Under the pieces are notes generated by a model. The model searched no databases, was not told the DNA's origin, and saw nothing but the letters and a program-made list of their open reading frames with translations. Positions 22,719 to 30,182 of a stretch of 34,820 bases of DNA are shown here, in pieces. Made by a program: the position numbers and the translations under genes. Origin of the DNA: Firmicutes bacterium UBA6811 (GTDB taxonomy: Bacteria; Bacillota; SHA-98; UBA4971); NCBI GenBank assembly GCA_002452295.1, contig DKEX01000024.1, positions 1 to 34,820 of the forward strand. The letters run 5' to 3'. Positions within the stretch are counted from its first letter, which is position 1; each line of letters begins with the position of its first letter.

Positions 22719-22942
22719 GTGTGCCCCAGGGTCTTGACTGACAATTTTCGGGATGGGGAAGGAGGAGCAGGGGGGAGCGTAGAATTTATAACTTCTGGGA
22801 ACGCGGCTCGTGAACCTGATGTGGTGTAGATGCGTTTCCCGCTGTCCTGTTATCCCGGGTCGAAGGGAGGGATGCGGCAGGCGGTTTCCTCTCGAGGTAC
22901 CCTTCGCGTAGCTTCTTCAATCTGAAAGGAGGCGCTTTTCGC
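22719..22942 (+). promoter_or_regulatory. Leader/promoter region of the BMP-ABC operon
   Basis: No gene is seen here. A TTGACT at 22734 and an AT-rich TAGAATTTATAA (about 22791) resemble promoter hexamers but are too far apart to be one promoter. I compared the leader with the purine riboswitch pattern from memory and found no match. A strong AAAGGAGG ribosome site ends the region. Confidence 0.35.
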
Positions 22943-23986
22943 ATGTCCAGGAAGACCACCTGGATCGTGGTGGTGGCCGTGGTTGTGGTGCTTGCCGGAG
23001 TTTACGTGGCGGTTCGCGGGCTTCCGACAGCCAAGAAAGCCGAAGAGACCCCGCAGGCGATCAAGGTCGGCATGGTGACAGACATCGGCGGGCTCGGCGA
23101 CCAGTCGTTCAACGATGCGGCCTATCGAGGCCTGCAGAAGGCGAAGGACGAGTTTGGTGCGGAGATCAACGTGGTCGAGTCCAAGAAGATGGATGACTAC
23201 GAGCCGAACCTCCGCAGCCTGGCAGACCAGAAGTACGGCATCACATGGGCCATCGGGTTCCTGATGACCGACGCCCTCAACAACGTGGCCCCCCAGTATC
23301 CTGACCTCAAGTTCGGCATAATCGATAGCGTGGTGGAGCAGCCGAACACGGCTTCCGCCACCTTCAAGGAAGAGGAAGGGTCGTATCTCCTCGGGATTAT
23401 CGCGGCAAGCATGACGAAGACCGGGACCGTCGGTTTCGTGGGCGGCATGGACGTTCCCATCATCGAGAAGTTCGAGGCTGGCTACGTGGCCGGCGTGCAG
23501 ACTGTGAACCCCGATGTGAAGGTCCTCATCGGCTACACCGGCAAGTTCGATGACCCGGCGAAGGGCAAGGAAGTCGCGCTCGCCCAGTTCGGTCAGGGCG
23601 CCGACATCGTGTACCATGCGTCCGGCGCCTGCGGCATAGGCGTGATCGAGGCTGCGAAGGAGAAGGGGCCAGGGTTCTGGGCCATGGGCGTTGACTCCTG
23701 CCAGCATCACCTCGCGCCCGACAACGTCCTGTCGTGCATGATGAAGCGTGTGGATGTGGCCGTGTTCGACGTTTCGTCCAGGGTCAAGGACGGCACCTTC
23801 GAGGCCACCCACTACGTATACGGCCTCAAGGAAGACGGCGTCGGCCCGTGCGACGAGACATCGAAGCACGTGCCGCAGGAGGTCCTCGACAAGGTCAATG
23901 CCTACAAGGAGAAGATCGTCGCCGGGGAGCTCGTGATCCCGTCCACGAGGGCAGATCTCGAGACGTTTACTGCGCCTGCCCTGTAA
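22943..23986 (+). CDS. BMP-family ABC transporter solute-binding protein (nucleoside type)
   Basis: This extracytoplasmic binding protein of 347 residues belongs to the Bmp/Med family, which mostly binds purine nucleosides. Marks: VGMVTDIGGLGDQSFNDAAY with the ligand-binding stretch, AIGFLMTDALNNVAPQYPDLKF-type core, SYLLGIIAASMTKTGTVGFV, and IVYHASGACGIGVIEAAKEKG. The N-terminus (WIVVVAVVVVLAGVYVAVRG) is one hydrophobic helix without a lipobox Cys, so the protein is either helix-anchored or cleaved, not a typical lipoprotein. It heads an operon with ATPase and two permeases. The ligand is inferred from family and neighbours. Confidence 0.9.
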   Translation: MSRKTTWIVVVAVVVVLAGVYVAVRGLPTAKKAEETPQAIKVGMVTDIGGLGDQSFNDAAYRGLQKAKDEFGAEINVVESKKMDDYEPNLRSLADQKYGITWAIGFLMTDALNNVAPQYPDLKFGIIDSVVEQPNTASATFKEEEGSYLLGIIAASMTKTGTVGFVGGMDVPIIEKFEAGYVAGVQTVNPDVKVLIGYTGKFDDPAKGKEVALAQFGQGADIVYHASGACGIGVIEAAKEKGPGFWAMGVDSCQHHLAPDNVLSCMMKRVDVAVFDVSSRVKDGTFEATHYVYGLKEDGVGPCDETSKHVPQEVLDKVNAYKEKIVAGELVIPSTRADLETFTAPAL

Positions 23987-24047
23987 GATCCAGCACGGCG
24001 AAAACATGGAAGTTCGATGCGGTCCCCGATGAGCGGGATTTGGCAGG

Positions 24048-24093
24048 AAGGTGCCAGGTGCCGGCTCGCGCAAGCGGCGGCTCCTGGCACCTT
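24048..24093 (+). other. Intercistronic hairpin between the binding protein and the ATPase
   Basis: AAGGTGCCAGG (24048-24058) pairs perfectly with CCTGGCACCTT (24083-24093); GCCG and CGGC inside can extend the stem. Only TTTGG follows, so termination would be partial. It probably allows more binding protein than ATPase to be made. Confidence 0.7.
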
Positions 24094-24137
24094 TGGAAAA
24101 GGGGGTATGCGCGCTGATAGCGCATGACAGGCCTCCC

Positions 24138-25730
24138 GTGGTCGAGATGCGCGGTATAACCGTGACGTTCCCGGGAGTCGTCGCCAACGACAATGTCAGC
24201 ATCGAGGTGTACCCCGGGGAGATCCTGGCGCTTCTCGGCGAAAACGGCGCCGGGAAGACGACCCTCATGAACGTGCTCTACGGGCTGTACAGGCCCGACC
24301 AGGGCGAGATCCGGGTCGGGGGGAAGCCTGTTACCATCTCGGACCCGAAGGACGCGATCAAGCTCGGCATCGGCATGGTGCACCAGCACTTCATGCTGAT
24401 ACCGCCGTTTTCCGTCGCCGAGAACATAGTGCTCGGCACCGAGCCGGTGGGCGCAGGCGGAGTGCTCGACCTCGGTCGCGCATTTCGCGACGTCACGGAC
24501 CTTTCGGCGAAATACGGTCTCACCGTGGACCCGGCTGCCAGGGTCGAGAACATATCCGTCGGGATGCAGCAGCGCGTGGAGATCCTGAAGGTTCTGTATC
24601 GCGGCGCCGAGGTCCTCATTCTCGACGAGCCCACCGCGGTGCTCACGCCTCAGGAGGTCGATGAGCTTGCGGCGATTATGCGAAACCTCGCAAGCCAGGG
24701 GGAATCCATAATCTTCATCACCCACAAGCTCAAGGAGGTCATGGCCATAAGCGACCGGGTGGCGGTCCTGCGGCGGGGCAAGGTGGTCGGCACCGTGCCC
24801 ACGCGCGAGACCACCCCCGAGGACCTCGCCAGGATGATGGTCGGCCGCGACGTGGTGCTGTCGATCGACAAGGGGCCGGCAAGGGCCGGTGATGTGGTGC
24901 TGCGAGTCGAGGACATCCAGGTGAAGAGCGCGCGGGGCCTGCCCGCCGTGCGCGGTGTTTCCTTCGAGGTCAGGGCGGGCGAGATCGTGGGCGTCGCCGG
25001 CATAGAGGGGAACGGCCAGAGCGAGCTGGTGGAGGCGCTCACGGGGCTACGGAAGGTGGCCTCAGGCCGCATCACCGTGGTCGGCAGGGAGATAACCAAC
25101 AGGCCTCCCCGCGAGGTGATCGGCAAGGGCGTGGGGCATATCCCCGAGGACCGGCAGCGGCGCGGCCTCATTCTTAGCTTCTCCATCGCCGAGAACCTGA
25201 TCCTCGAGCGATACCACCAGCCTCCGTTCGCGCGCGGGATCAACCTCGACTTCCGTGAGGTGCGCGCGTACGCGCGCAAGGTCATCTCCGAGTTCGACGT
25301 CAGGACCCCGGGTGAGAACCTGCGGGTGGGGTCTCTTTCTGGTGGGAACCAGCAGAAGGTCGTGGTGGCGAGGGAGCTTTCACTGGAACCCCGGCTTCTC
25401 ATCGCGTCCCAGCCGACCAGGGGCCTCGACGTCGGAGCGATAGAGTTCGTCCACAGGAGGCTCGTGGCCCAGCGCGACCGGGGCAAGGCCATACTCCTTG
25501 TGTCGCTGGAGCTCGACGAGATCATGTCGCTGGCCGACAGGATCCTCGTTCTCTATGAGGGGCGGATAGTCGGGAGCATGAAGGCTGAGGAGGCCACCGA
25601 GGCGGAGATCGGGTTCCTCATGGCCGGCGGGAGGCAGAGGCAGGATACCAGGGCGGGAGGTGAGCGCGATGCCAGAGTCGGGTCCAGGCGCGAGGGCGCC
25701 ATGGGCGCGGCGCACCCTGCTACAACGTGA
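24138..25730 (+). CDS. ABC transporter ATP-binding protein with two nucleotide-binding domains (nucleoside importer)
   Basis: This fused-ATPase of about 530 residues energises the importer. Domain 1 has LLGENGAGKTTLMNVLYG, MVHQHFMLIPPFSVAENI, the signature ISVGMQQRVEILK and Walker B ILDEPTAVLTPQE. Domain 2 has the degenerate P-loop GIEGNGQSELVEAL, signature LSGGNQQKVVVARE and SQPTRGLDVGA instead of the usual DEP. This asymmetry is normal for the family (NupO/RbsA-like). Start is uncertain: GTG 24138 (AGG 6 bases upstream) puts VEMRGITVTFPG at the N-terminus; TTG 24093 and ATG 24147 are in frame. The last 62 bases overlap the first permease gene. Confidence 0.92.
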   Translation: MVEMRGITVTFPGVVANDNVSIEVYPGEILALLGENGAGKTTLMNVLYGLYRPDQGEIRVGGKPVTISDPKDAIKLGIGMVHQHFMLIPPFSVAENIVLGTEPVGAGGVLDLGRAFRDVTDLSAKYGLTVDPAARVENISVGMQQRVEILKVLYRGAEVLILDEPTAVLTPQEVDELAAIMRNLASQGESIIFITHKLKEVMAISDRVAVLRRGKVVGTVPTRETTPEDLARMMVGRDVVLSIDKGPARAGDVVLRVEDIQVKSARGLPAVRGVSFEVRAGEIVGVAGIEGNGQSELVEALTGLRKVASGRITVVGREITNRPPREVIGKGVGHIPEDRQRRGLILSFSIAENLILERYHQPPFARGINLDFREVRAYARKVISEFDVRTPGENLRVGSLSGGNQQKVVVARELSLEPRLLIASQPTRGLDVGAIEFVHRRLVAQRDRGKAILLVSLELDEIMSLADRILVLYEGRIVGSMKAEEATEAEIGFLMAGGRQRQDTRAGGERDARVGSRREGAMGAAHPATT

Positions 25731-26811
25731 GGAGGCCAGGGAGCTCCTCATCCCCGTGCTGGCGGTGGTGCTCGCCCTTCTGCTCGGGGCCGTTCTGGTG
25801 CTCATCGGCGGCAAGAGCCCGGTGGCCGCATACTCTGCCCTCCTGCGGGGGGCTTTCGGCGGCACCGGGAACATGGCGGAGACCCTCATCAACATCACGC
25901 CACTCATCTTCACCGGGCTTTCCGTTGCGTTCTCGTTCAGGTGCGGGCTTTTCAACATCGGAGCCGAGGGTCAGCTCATCATGGGGCAGGTCGTGTCAGC
26001 CTGGGCAGGGTTCGCCCTCGCGGGGCTCCCGGCGGTAGTCCACATGCCCCTCGCCCTGCTGGCGGGCGTGGCCGCGGGCGCCATCTGGGGCGCGGTGCCT
26101 GGCTATCTCAAGGCCAGGCTCGGGGTGCACGAGGTCATCAACACGATAATGATGAACTACATCGCGTTGTACCTCAGCCACTACCTTGTGATCGGGCCGC
26201 TCAAGGCCCCAGGCCCGCTTCCTGTAACGCCGACGATTGCGCCTGCCGCAAGGCTGTGGAGGTTCTTGCCGCCGACCAGGCTTCACCTCGGGGTCATCCT
26301 GGCCGTGGCCGCGGTGTGGCTGGTGTATTGCCTTCTCTTCAGAACCACCATCGGGTACGAGATCAGGGCTGTCGGCCAGAGCCAGGAGGCCGCGCGCTAC
26401 GGCGGCATCAGCGTCCGGAGGAACATCGTGCTGGCCATGGTCATAAGCGGCGGGCTTGCGGGGGCCGCCGGCGCCGTGCAGGTGCTGGGGCTTCAGTACA
26501 AGTTCCTCGACATATTCAGCTTCACCGGCTACGGGTTCGACGGCATAGCCGTCGCGCTGCTCGGCCGGAACCACCCACTTGGGGTGCTGGTGGCGGCGTG
26601 TCTCTTCGGGACGCTCGCGCGAGGAGCCATCCTCATGCAGAGCATTGCGAGAATACCGAAGGAGATCATCGGCATCGTGCAGGCGACGATCGTCCTCGTC
26701 GTGGCGGCGGACGAGATCATACGGCGCTTCATCATGCCCCGGCGCAAGGCGGCGGCGGCCGGGCAGGCGAGTGCGACCGGAGCGGAGGGGGGAGCTGACC
26801 ATGGAGCATAG
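25669..26811 (+). CDS. ABC transporter permease 1 (nucleoside importer)
   Basis: This membrane protein of 380 residues and about ten helices belongs to the branched-chain/sugar/nucleoside permease family. The family block GLSVAFSFRCGLFNIGAEGQ and the coupling loop EIRAVGQSQEAARYGGISV are clear, as are HEVINTIMMNYIALYLSHY and GYGFDGIAVALLGRNHPLGV. The ATG at 25669 has a GGGAGGTGA site 8 bases upstream. It overlaps the ATPase gene by 62 bases and the next permease by 11, indicating coupled translation. It resembles NupP/YufP of Bacillus subtilis; the two permeases form a heterodimer. Confidence 0.93.
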   Translation: MPESGPGARAPWARRTLLQREEARELLIPVLAVVLALLLGAVLVLIGGKSPVAAYSALLRGAFGGTGNMAETLINITPLIFTGLSVAFSFRCGLFNIGAEGQLIMGQVVSAWAGFALAGLPAVVHMPLALLAGVAAGAIWGAVPGYLKARLGVHEVINTIMMNYIALYLSHYLVIGPLKAPGPLPVTPTIAPAARLWRFLPPTRLHLGVILAVAAVWLVYCLLFRTTIGYEIRAVGQSQEAARYGGISVRRNIVLAMVISGGLAGAAGAVQVLGLQYKFLDIFSFTGYGFDGIAVALLGRNHPLGVLVAACLFGTLARGAILMQSIARIPKEIIGIVQATIVLVVAADEIIRRFIMPRRKAAAAGQASATGAEGGADHGA

Positions 26812-27745
26812 ACTCGCGGATGTCACAGTCTATATCGCGCTCGTGGTGTCCACGCTTCGGATGGCCACACCCCTCATCCTGGCCTCCCTTGGCGGGGTGT
26901 TCTCGGAGCGGTCGGGCGTTGTGAACATCGCCCTCGAGGGGATCATGCTCGTGGCCGCCTTTATGGGGATGCTGATCTCGTACTTCACCCGCATACCCTG
27001 GCTGGGCGTGCTGGGTGCCATGGTTGCGGGAGTAGGCGTCGCAGCAATACACGCCGTGGTGTCCGTAAAGTACAGGGCGGACCAGGTCGTGAGCGGCGTC
27101 GCCATAAACATCTTCGCCCTCGGGTTCACAGGGTTCATGCTGAGGAGCGTGTTCCAGCACGCGGGCCAGTCGCCGCCGGTGCCGAAGGTAGCGGACTGGA
27201 CGATTCCGCTCCTCGAGAAGGTGCCCGTTCTGGGGCCCATGATAGGGAAGCACACGCCCTTTGTGTACCTTGCTCTCATGGCCGTGGCGGCGTCCCACTT
27301 CGTCCTCTTCAGGACGGCTCTCGGCCTTCGCATCAGGGCGGTGGGCGAGCACCCGCGGGCTGCCGAGACCGTGGGCATAAACGTCTTCAAGATCCGGTAC
27401 ATGTGCGTTCTGGCGAGCGGCTTTCTCGCAGGCCTTGGAGGCGCGTCGCTGTCGCTGGGCTTTCTCAGCCAGTTCCAGGAGAACATGACCGGAGGGCGGG
27501 GGTTCATAGCGCTTGCGGCGATGATCTTCGGCAAGTGGACGCCGCTTGGGTCGCTCGCTGCGTGCCTCCTGTTCGGGTTCGCTGACGCATTGCAGATCCT
27601 GTCGCAGACCCTCGGGATACAGGTGATCCCCAGGGAATTCCTGCTGATGGCCCCGTACATCCTGACCATGGCGGCGCTTGCAGGCGTGATCGGCAGGGCG
27701 GTTCCGCCGGCAGCGGATGGCGTGCCCTACGAGAGGCAGGGGTAG
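26801..27745 (+). CDS. ABC transporter permease 2 (nucleoside importer)
   Basis: This 314-residue partner permease has about nine helices. Marks: TPLILASLGGVFSERSGVVN and IALEGIMLVAAFMG near the N-terminus, KYRADQVVSGVAINIFALG, GLRIRAVGEHPRAAETVGIN (the coupling loop) and GGRGFIALAAMIFGKWTPLG. The ATG at 26801 is 8 bases after GGGGGGAG. It resembles NupQ/YufQ-type subunits. It is the last gene of the operon; two hairpins follow. Confidence 0.93.
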   Translation: MEHRLADVTVYIALVVSTLRMATPLILASLGGVFSERSGVVNIALEGIMLVAAFMGMLISYFTRIPWLGVLGAMVAGVGVAAIHAVVSVKYRADQVVSGVAINIFALGFTGFMLRSVFQHAGQSPPVPKVADWTIPLLEKVPVLGPMIGKHTPFVYLALMAVAASHFVLFRTALGLRIRAVGEHPRAAETVGINVFKIRYMCVLASGFLAGLGGASLSLGFLSQFQENMTGGRGFIALAAMIFGKWTPLGSLAACLLFGFADALQILSQTLGIQVIPREFLLMAPYILTMAALAGVIGRAVPPAADGVPYERQG

Positions 27746-27783
27746 GGAAGATTCCAGGGAGACAGGCGGCATCGACCGTCAAG

Positions 27784-27832
27784 ACGGCCGGGGAGGCGTG
27801 CCGCGAGGGCGCGGTGGGGCTTCCCCGGCCGT
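27784..27832 (+). terminator. Long hairpin after the nucleoside importer operon
   Basis: ACGGCCGGGGA (27784-27794) pairs perfectly with TCCCCGGCCGT (27822-27832) across a GC-rich loop, followed by GTCTCTTGG. The stem is very strong but the T run is weak. Confidence 0.6.
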
Positions 27833-27839
27833 GTCTCTT

Positions 27840-27866
27840 GGCGTCAGCAATTGGCAGACGCCTTTT
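27840..27866 (+). terminator. Second hairpin with T run before exbB
   Basis: GGCGTC (27840-27845) pairs with GACGCC (27857-27862), followed by TTTT. It adds to the preceding hairpin to isolate the importer operon from exbB. Confidence 0.5.
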
Positions 27867-27973
27867 GCGTGGAAAGGCGGCATGATCGTGGAAAAGCTGA
27901 AGGAAGTCTGGCGCCCTGTGTCGAAACAGCCTCTAATGAGCATGAGAGCCATACCCGATTGGAGGAACACGAC

Positions 27974-28627
27974 ATGGTTGACGTTCTCATCAAAGGCGGC
28001 CCGGTGATGATCCCCCTTCTCCTTTGCTCTGTTCTGGCGCTTGCCGTGGCGTTCGAACGCATCCTTTACATGCTCAGAACCTCGCAGGACCCCGAGCGGG
28101 CCTTGCGCCTCATCTCCATCGCGATCGAGCGCGATCGCATGGCTGAGGCTATCGCGGCGGTGCAGCAACTGCGGGGCCAGGTTGGGGCGCTTGCAACGGC
28201 GGCGCTCACCAACTCGAAGCGGCCCAGAGCTGAGCTCGAGTCGGAGGTGCGGGCGGCAGGGGACAGGGAGGCGTTTCTCCTCGAGAGCCACCTCCCCATC
28301 CTTGACATGGTGGTGACGGTCGCGCCGCTATTGGGGTTGCTCGGCACCGTGCTCGGCCTCATCAAGAACTTCCGGGTCCTTGCCCAGACCCCGCAAATGC
28401 TCGAGGCGGGGGCGCTCTCCGCAGGCATAGCCGAGGCCCTCATCACGACGGCTGCCGGGCTCATGATCGCCGCCCCGGCCTTCATACTCCAGGTCTACAT
28501 CACAGGGCTCATAGACAAGAGGTTGCTGGAGATGGGCGAGTTCGGCTCCAGCCTTGTGGACCTCCTCTCGGAAGGAGTGAGCGAGGGTGAACTTTCGGAG
28601 AAACAATCGCAAACGGCCGCGGGTTGA
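27974..28627 (+). CDS. exbB: MotA/TolQ/ExbB-type ion channel protein
   Basis: This inner-membrane channel subunit harvests the ion gradient for TonB- or Tol-type machines. The 217-residue protein has three helices: GGPVMIPLLLCSVLALAVAF near the N-terminus and the conserved pair MVVTVAPLLGLLGTVLGLI and GIAEALITTAAGLMIAAPAF, the MotA/ExbB signature. The ATG at 27974 has GGAGG 8 bases upstream. The gene overlaps exbD by 41 bases, and tonB follows, which favours ExbB over TolQ or MotA. No channel residue is missing as far as can be seen. Confidence 0.92.
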   Translation: MVDVLIKGGPVMIPLLLCSVLALAVAFERILYMLRTSQDPERALRLISIAIERDRMAEAIAAVQQLRGQVGALATAALTNSKRPRAELESEVRAAGDREAFLLESHLPILDMVVTVAPLLGLLGTVLGLIKNFRVLAQTPQMLEAGALSAGIAEALITTAAGLMIAAPAFILQVYITGLIDKRLLEMGEFGSSLVDLLSEGVSEGELSEKQSQTAAG

Positions 28628-28991
28628 GATGACGCCCATGGTCGACGTGATGTTCTTCCTCATCGTGTTCTTTATGCTTTTCACGACGTTCCGCACCAAC
28701 CCGGCGGGGCTCAATATCAAGTTGCCGAGGGCGGTGACGGCTACGCCGCAGGAGCAAACCAGGATCGTGGTGGTCATCGACAGGCAGGGTCAGGTGTACC
28801 TCAACGACCGGAGGACCTCCATCGAGGGGCTTCGCCAGGACATCGGGCGCAGCATCACGAAGGACCCGAACGAGGTTGTGATCATACGGGCTGACACCAC
28901 CACGAGGTACTCCAGGCTTGTTGAGGTCATGGACGCAGCGAGGCTCGCCGGGGCAACGCGTCTTGCGCTTGCAGCGGAGAAGCAGAGGTAG
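28587..28991 (+). CDS. exbD: ExbD/TolR-type energy-coupling protein
   Basis: This 134-residue protein has one N-terminal membrane helix and a periplasmic domain. VEMTPMVDVMFFLIVFFMLF carries the essential membrane Asp of ExbD/TolR. The periplasmic part has IVVVIDRQGQVYLNDRRTS and VVIIRADTTTRYSRLVEVMD, typical of the family. The start is a GTG at 28587 inside the end of exbB (41-base overlap), a coupling often seen for these pairs. With ExbB it forms the motor for the TonB-like protein encoded next. Confidence 0.92.
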   Translation: MNFRRNNRKRPRVEMTPMVDVMFFLIVFFMLFTTFRTNPAGLNIKLPRAVTATPQEQTRIVVVIDRQGQVYLNDRRTSIEGLRQDIGRSITKDPNEVVIIRADTTTRYSRLVEVMDAARLAGATRLALAAEKQR

Positions 28992-29053
28992 GGAAGAGCC
29001 GACAGGAGCCGCGAGGGATTCCCGCAAGCCTGCATGGAGAGGACGGTGGCGTG

Positions 29054-30133
29054 ATGAGACAAGACAGCGGAAAGTCGAGGATGGGCCTATCGGTTGCGGC
29101 GTCGCTTGCGATCCACGCCGCCGTGATACTGCTTATCCCAATCGCGAGTTCAGGCACGCTCCCGATATACCCTGTCGAGTTCGGCGAGATCGAGCAGACG
29201 TTCGAAGCGCCCAGGGCCGGGAGCCCCGACGGCGAGGCCGTCACCATATCCCAGCCTGAGGTGAAGACGAGCCAGCCTGCCGGCCCCGCGGACGGGCAGG
29301 AGACGAGCGTGACCGTCAAGCCTGCACCGAAGCCGGCGCCCAGGCCGGAGCCGAAGCCCGCGCCCAAGCCTGCGCCGAAGCCGGAGCCGGCTCCGAAGCC
29401 CAAGCCAGAGCCGAAGCCTGTACCGAAGCCCGCGCCGAAGGAGACGCAGCCGCCCGCCGCGAAGGATGAGCCGCTGCAAGGGACGGCAGGCGAGCCGGGC
29501 AAGCCCTCGTCTCAGGCAGCTTCCACAGAGCCTGCCACCGCGGGCCAGGGCACCGCTGCAGCCGGCACGGCAGGGGAGAACGTGCTGACGGGGAAGTCCC
29601 ACGAGACGGTACCTGCTTCGTCAGCCGGCGCCGCGCAAGGGGCGGCGGGCGAGAGGGGCGAGGGAGGGCCCGGGGCTGCCGGGCCACCAACCCCTGCTGA
29701 GCCGCCGGCACCCGCTCCGCCATCAGCGCCCGGCGAGGCGGTAGGGCCCGCTGAGGCGGCGGGCCCCGTCGGGCCTGGCGTTGAGCCCGGCGCACCTGCC
29801 GGGCCTCCGAAGCCAAAGGGCGAGGAGTTTGGCACAGGGCGGTCGCTGGTGCTTTCGGGCATTCCACCAGTTTACCCGAAAAACGCGCAAAACGAAGGTG
29901 TCGAGGGCGCCGTTGCGCTCTCGGTGACGGTTGACGCAAGCGGCGTTGCGACGCACGTTGTGGTGGCGTCAGGGTCGGGAGACCCCCGCCTCGACGAGGC
30001 CGCCATGCGAACGGTCTCCAGGGGTTGGCATTTCCAGGCCATCGGATGGCCATACGAGCTCGCTGTTCGCGTGACGTTCCGAAAGGGGTCAGTGGAGCTT
30101 GCCTTCGGGGGCGTCACGGTCCTCGGGGACTAG
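29054..30133 (+). CDS. tonB: TonB family energy transducer with long Pro-rich region
   Basis: The 359-residue protein would span from the inner membrane towards an outer-membrane receptor. It has an N-terminal helix (LSVAASLAIHAAVILLIPIA with the conserved His seen in TonB anchors), then a rigid region of Lys-Pro/Glu-Pro repeats (about 95-140, such as KPAPKPAPKPEP), an Ala/Gly/Pro-rich stretch (about 140-260) and a C-terminal TonB domain (about 275-359) with PPVYPKNAQNEGVEGAVALS, VTVDASG, and LDEAAMRTVSRGWHFQ. Start ATG 29054 or GTG 29051. It follows exbBD. The C-terminal domain is standard; the spacer is long. Confidence 0.88.
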   Translation: MRQDSGKSRMGLSVAASLAIHAAVILLIPIASSGTLPIYPVEFGEIEQTFEAPRAGSPDGEAVTISQPEVKTSQPAGPADGQETSVTVKPAPKPAPRPEPKPAPKPAPKPEPAPKPKPEPKPVPKPAPKETQPPAAKDEPLQGTAGEPGKPSSQAASTEPATAGQGTAAAGTAGENVLTGKSHETVPASSAGAAQGAAGERGEGGPGAAGPPTPAEPPAPAPPSAPGEAVGPAEAAGPVGPGVEPGAPAGPPKPKGEEFGTGRSLVLSGIPPVYPKNAQNEGVEGAVALSVTVDASGVATHVVVASGSGDPRLDEAAMRTVSRGWHFQAIGWPYELAVRVTFRKGSVELAFGGVTVLGD

Positions 30134-30182
30134 GGGCAGGTGGGCGGCATGGTCCTCGTAATCCACTCGGGAGGGTGAACCA

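Noticed and set aside
22780..22940. Purine riboswitch before the nucleoside importer
   Set aside because: Expected from function, but the conserved loop and junction bases of the purine aptamer, as I remember them, are not present.
29320..29460. Tandem DNA repeat (CCGAAGCC/GCGCCCAAG units) as a mobile or CRISPR-like repeat
   Set aside because: It is only the codon-level reflection of the Lys-Pro/Glu-Pro repeats of TonB.
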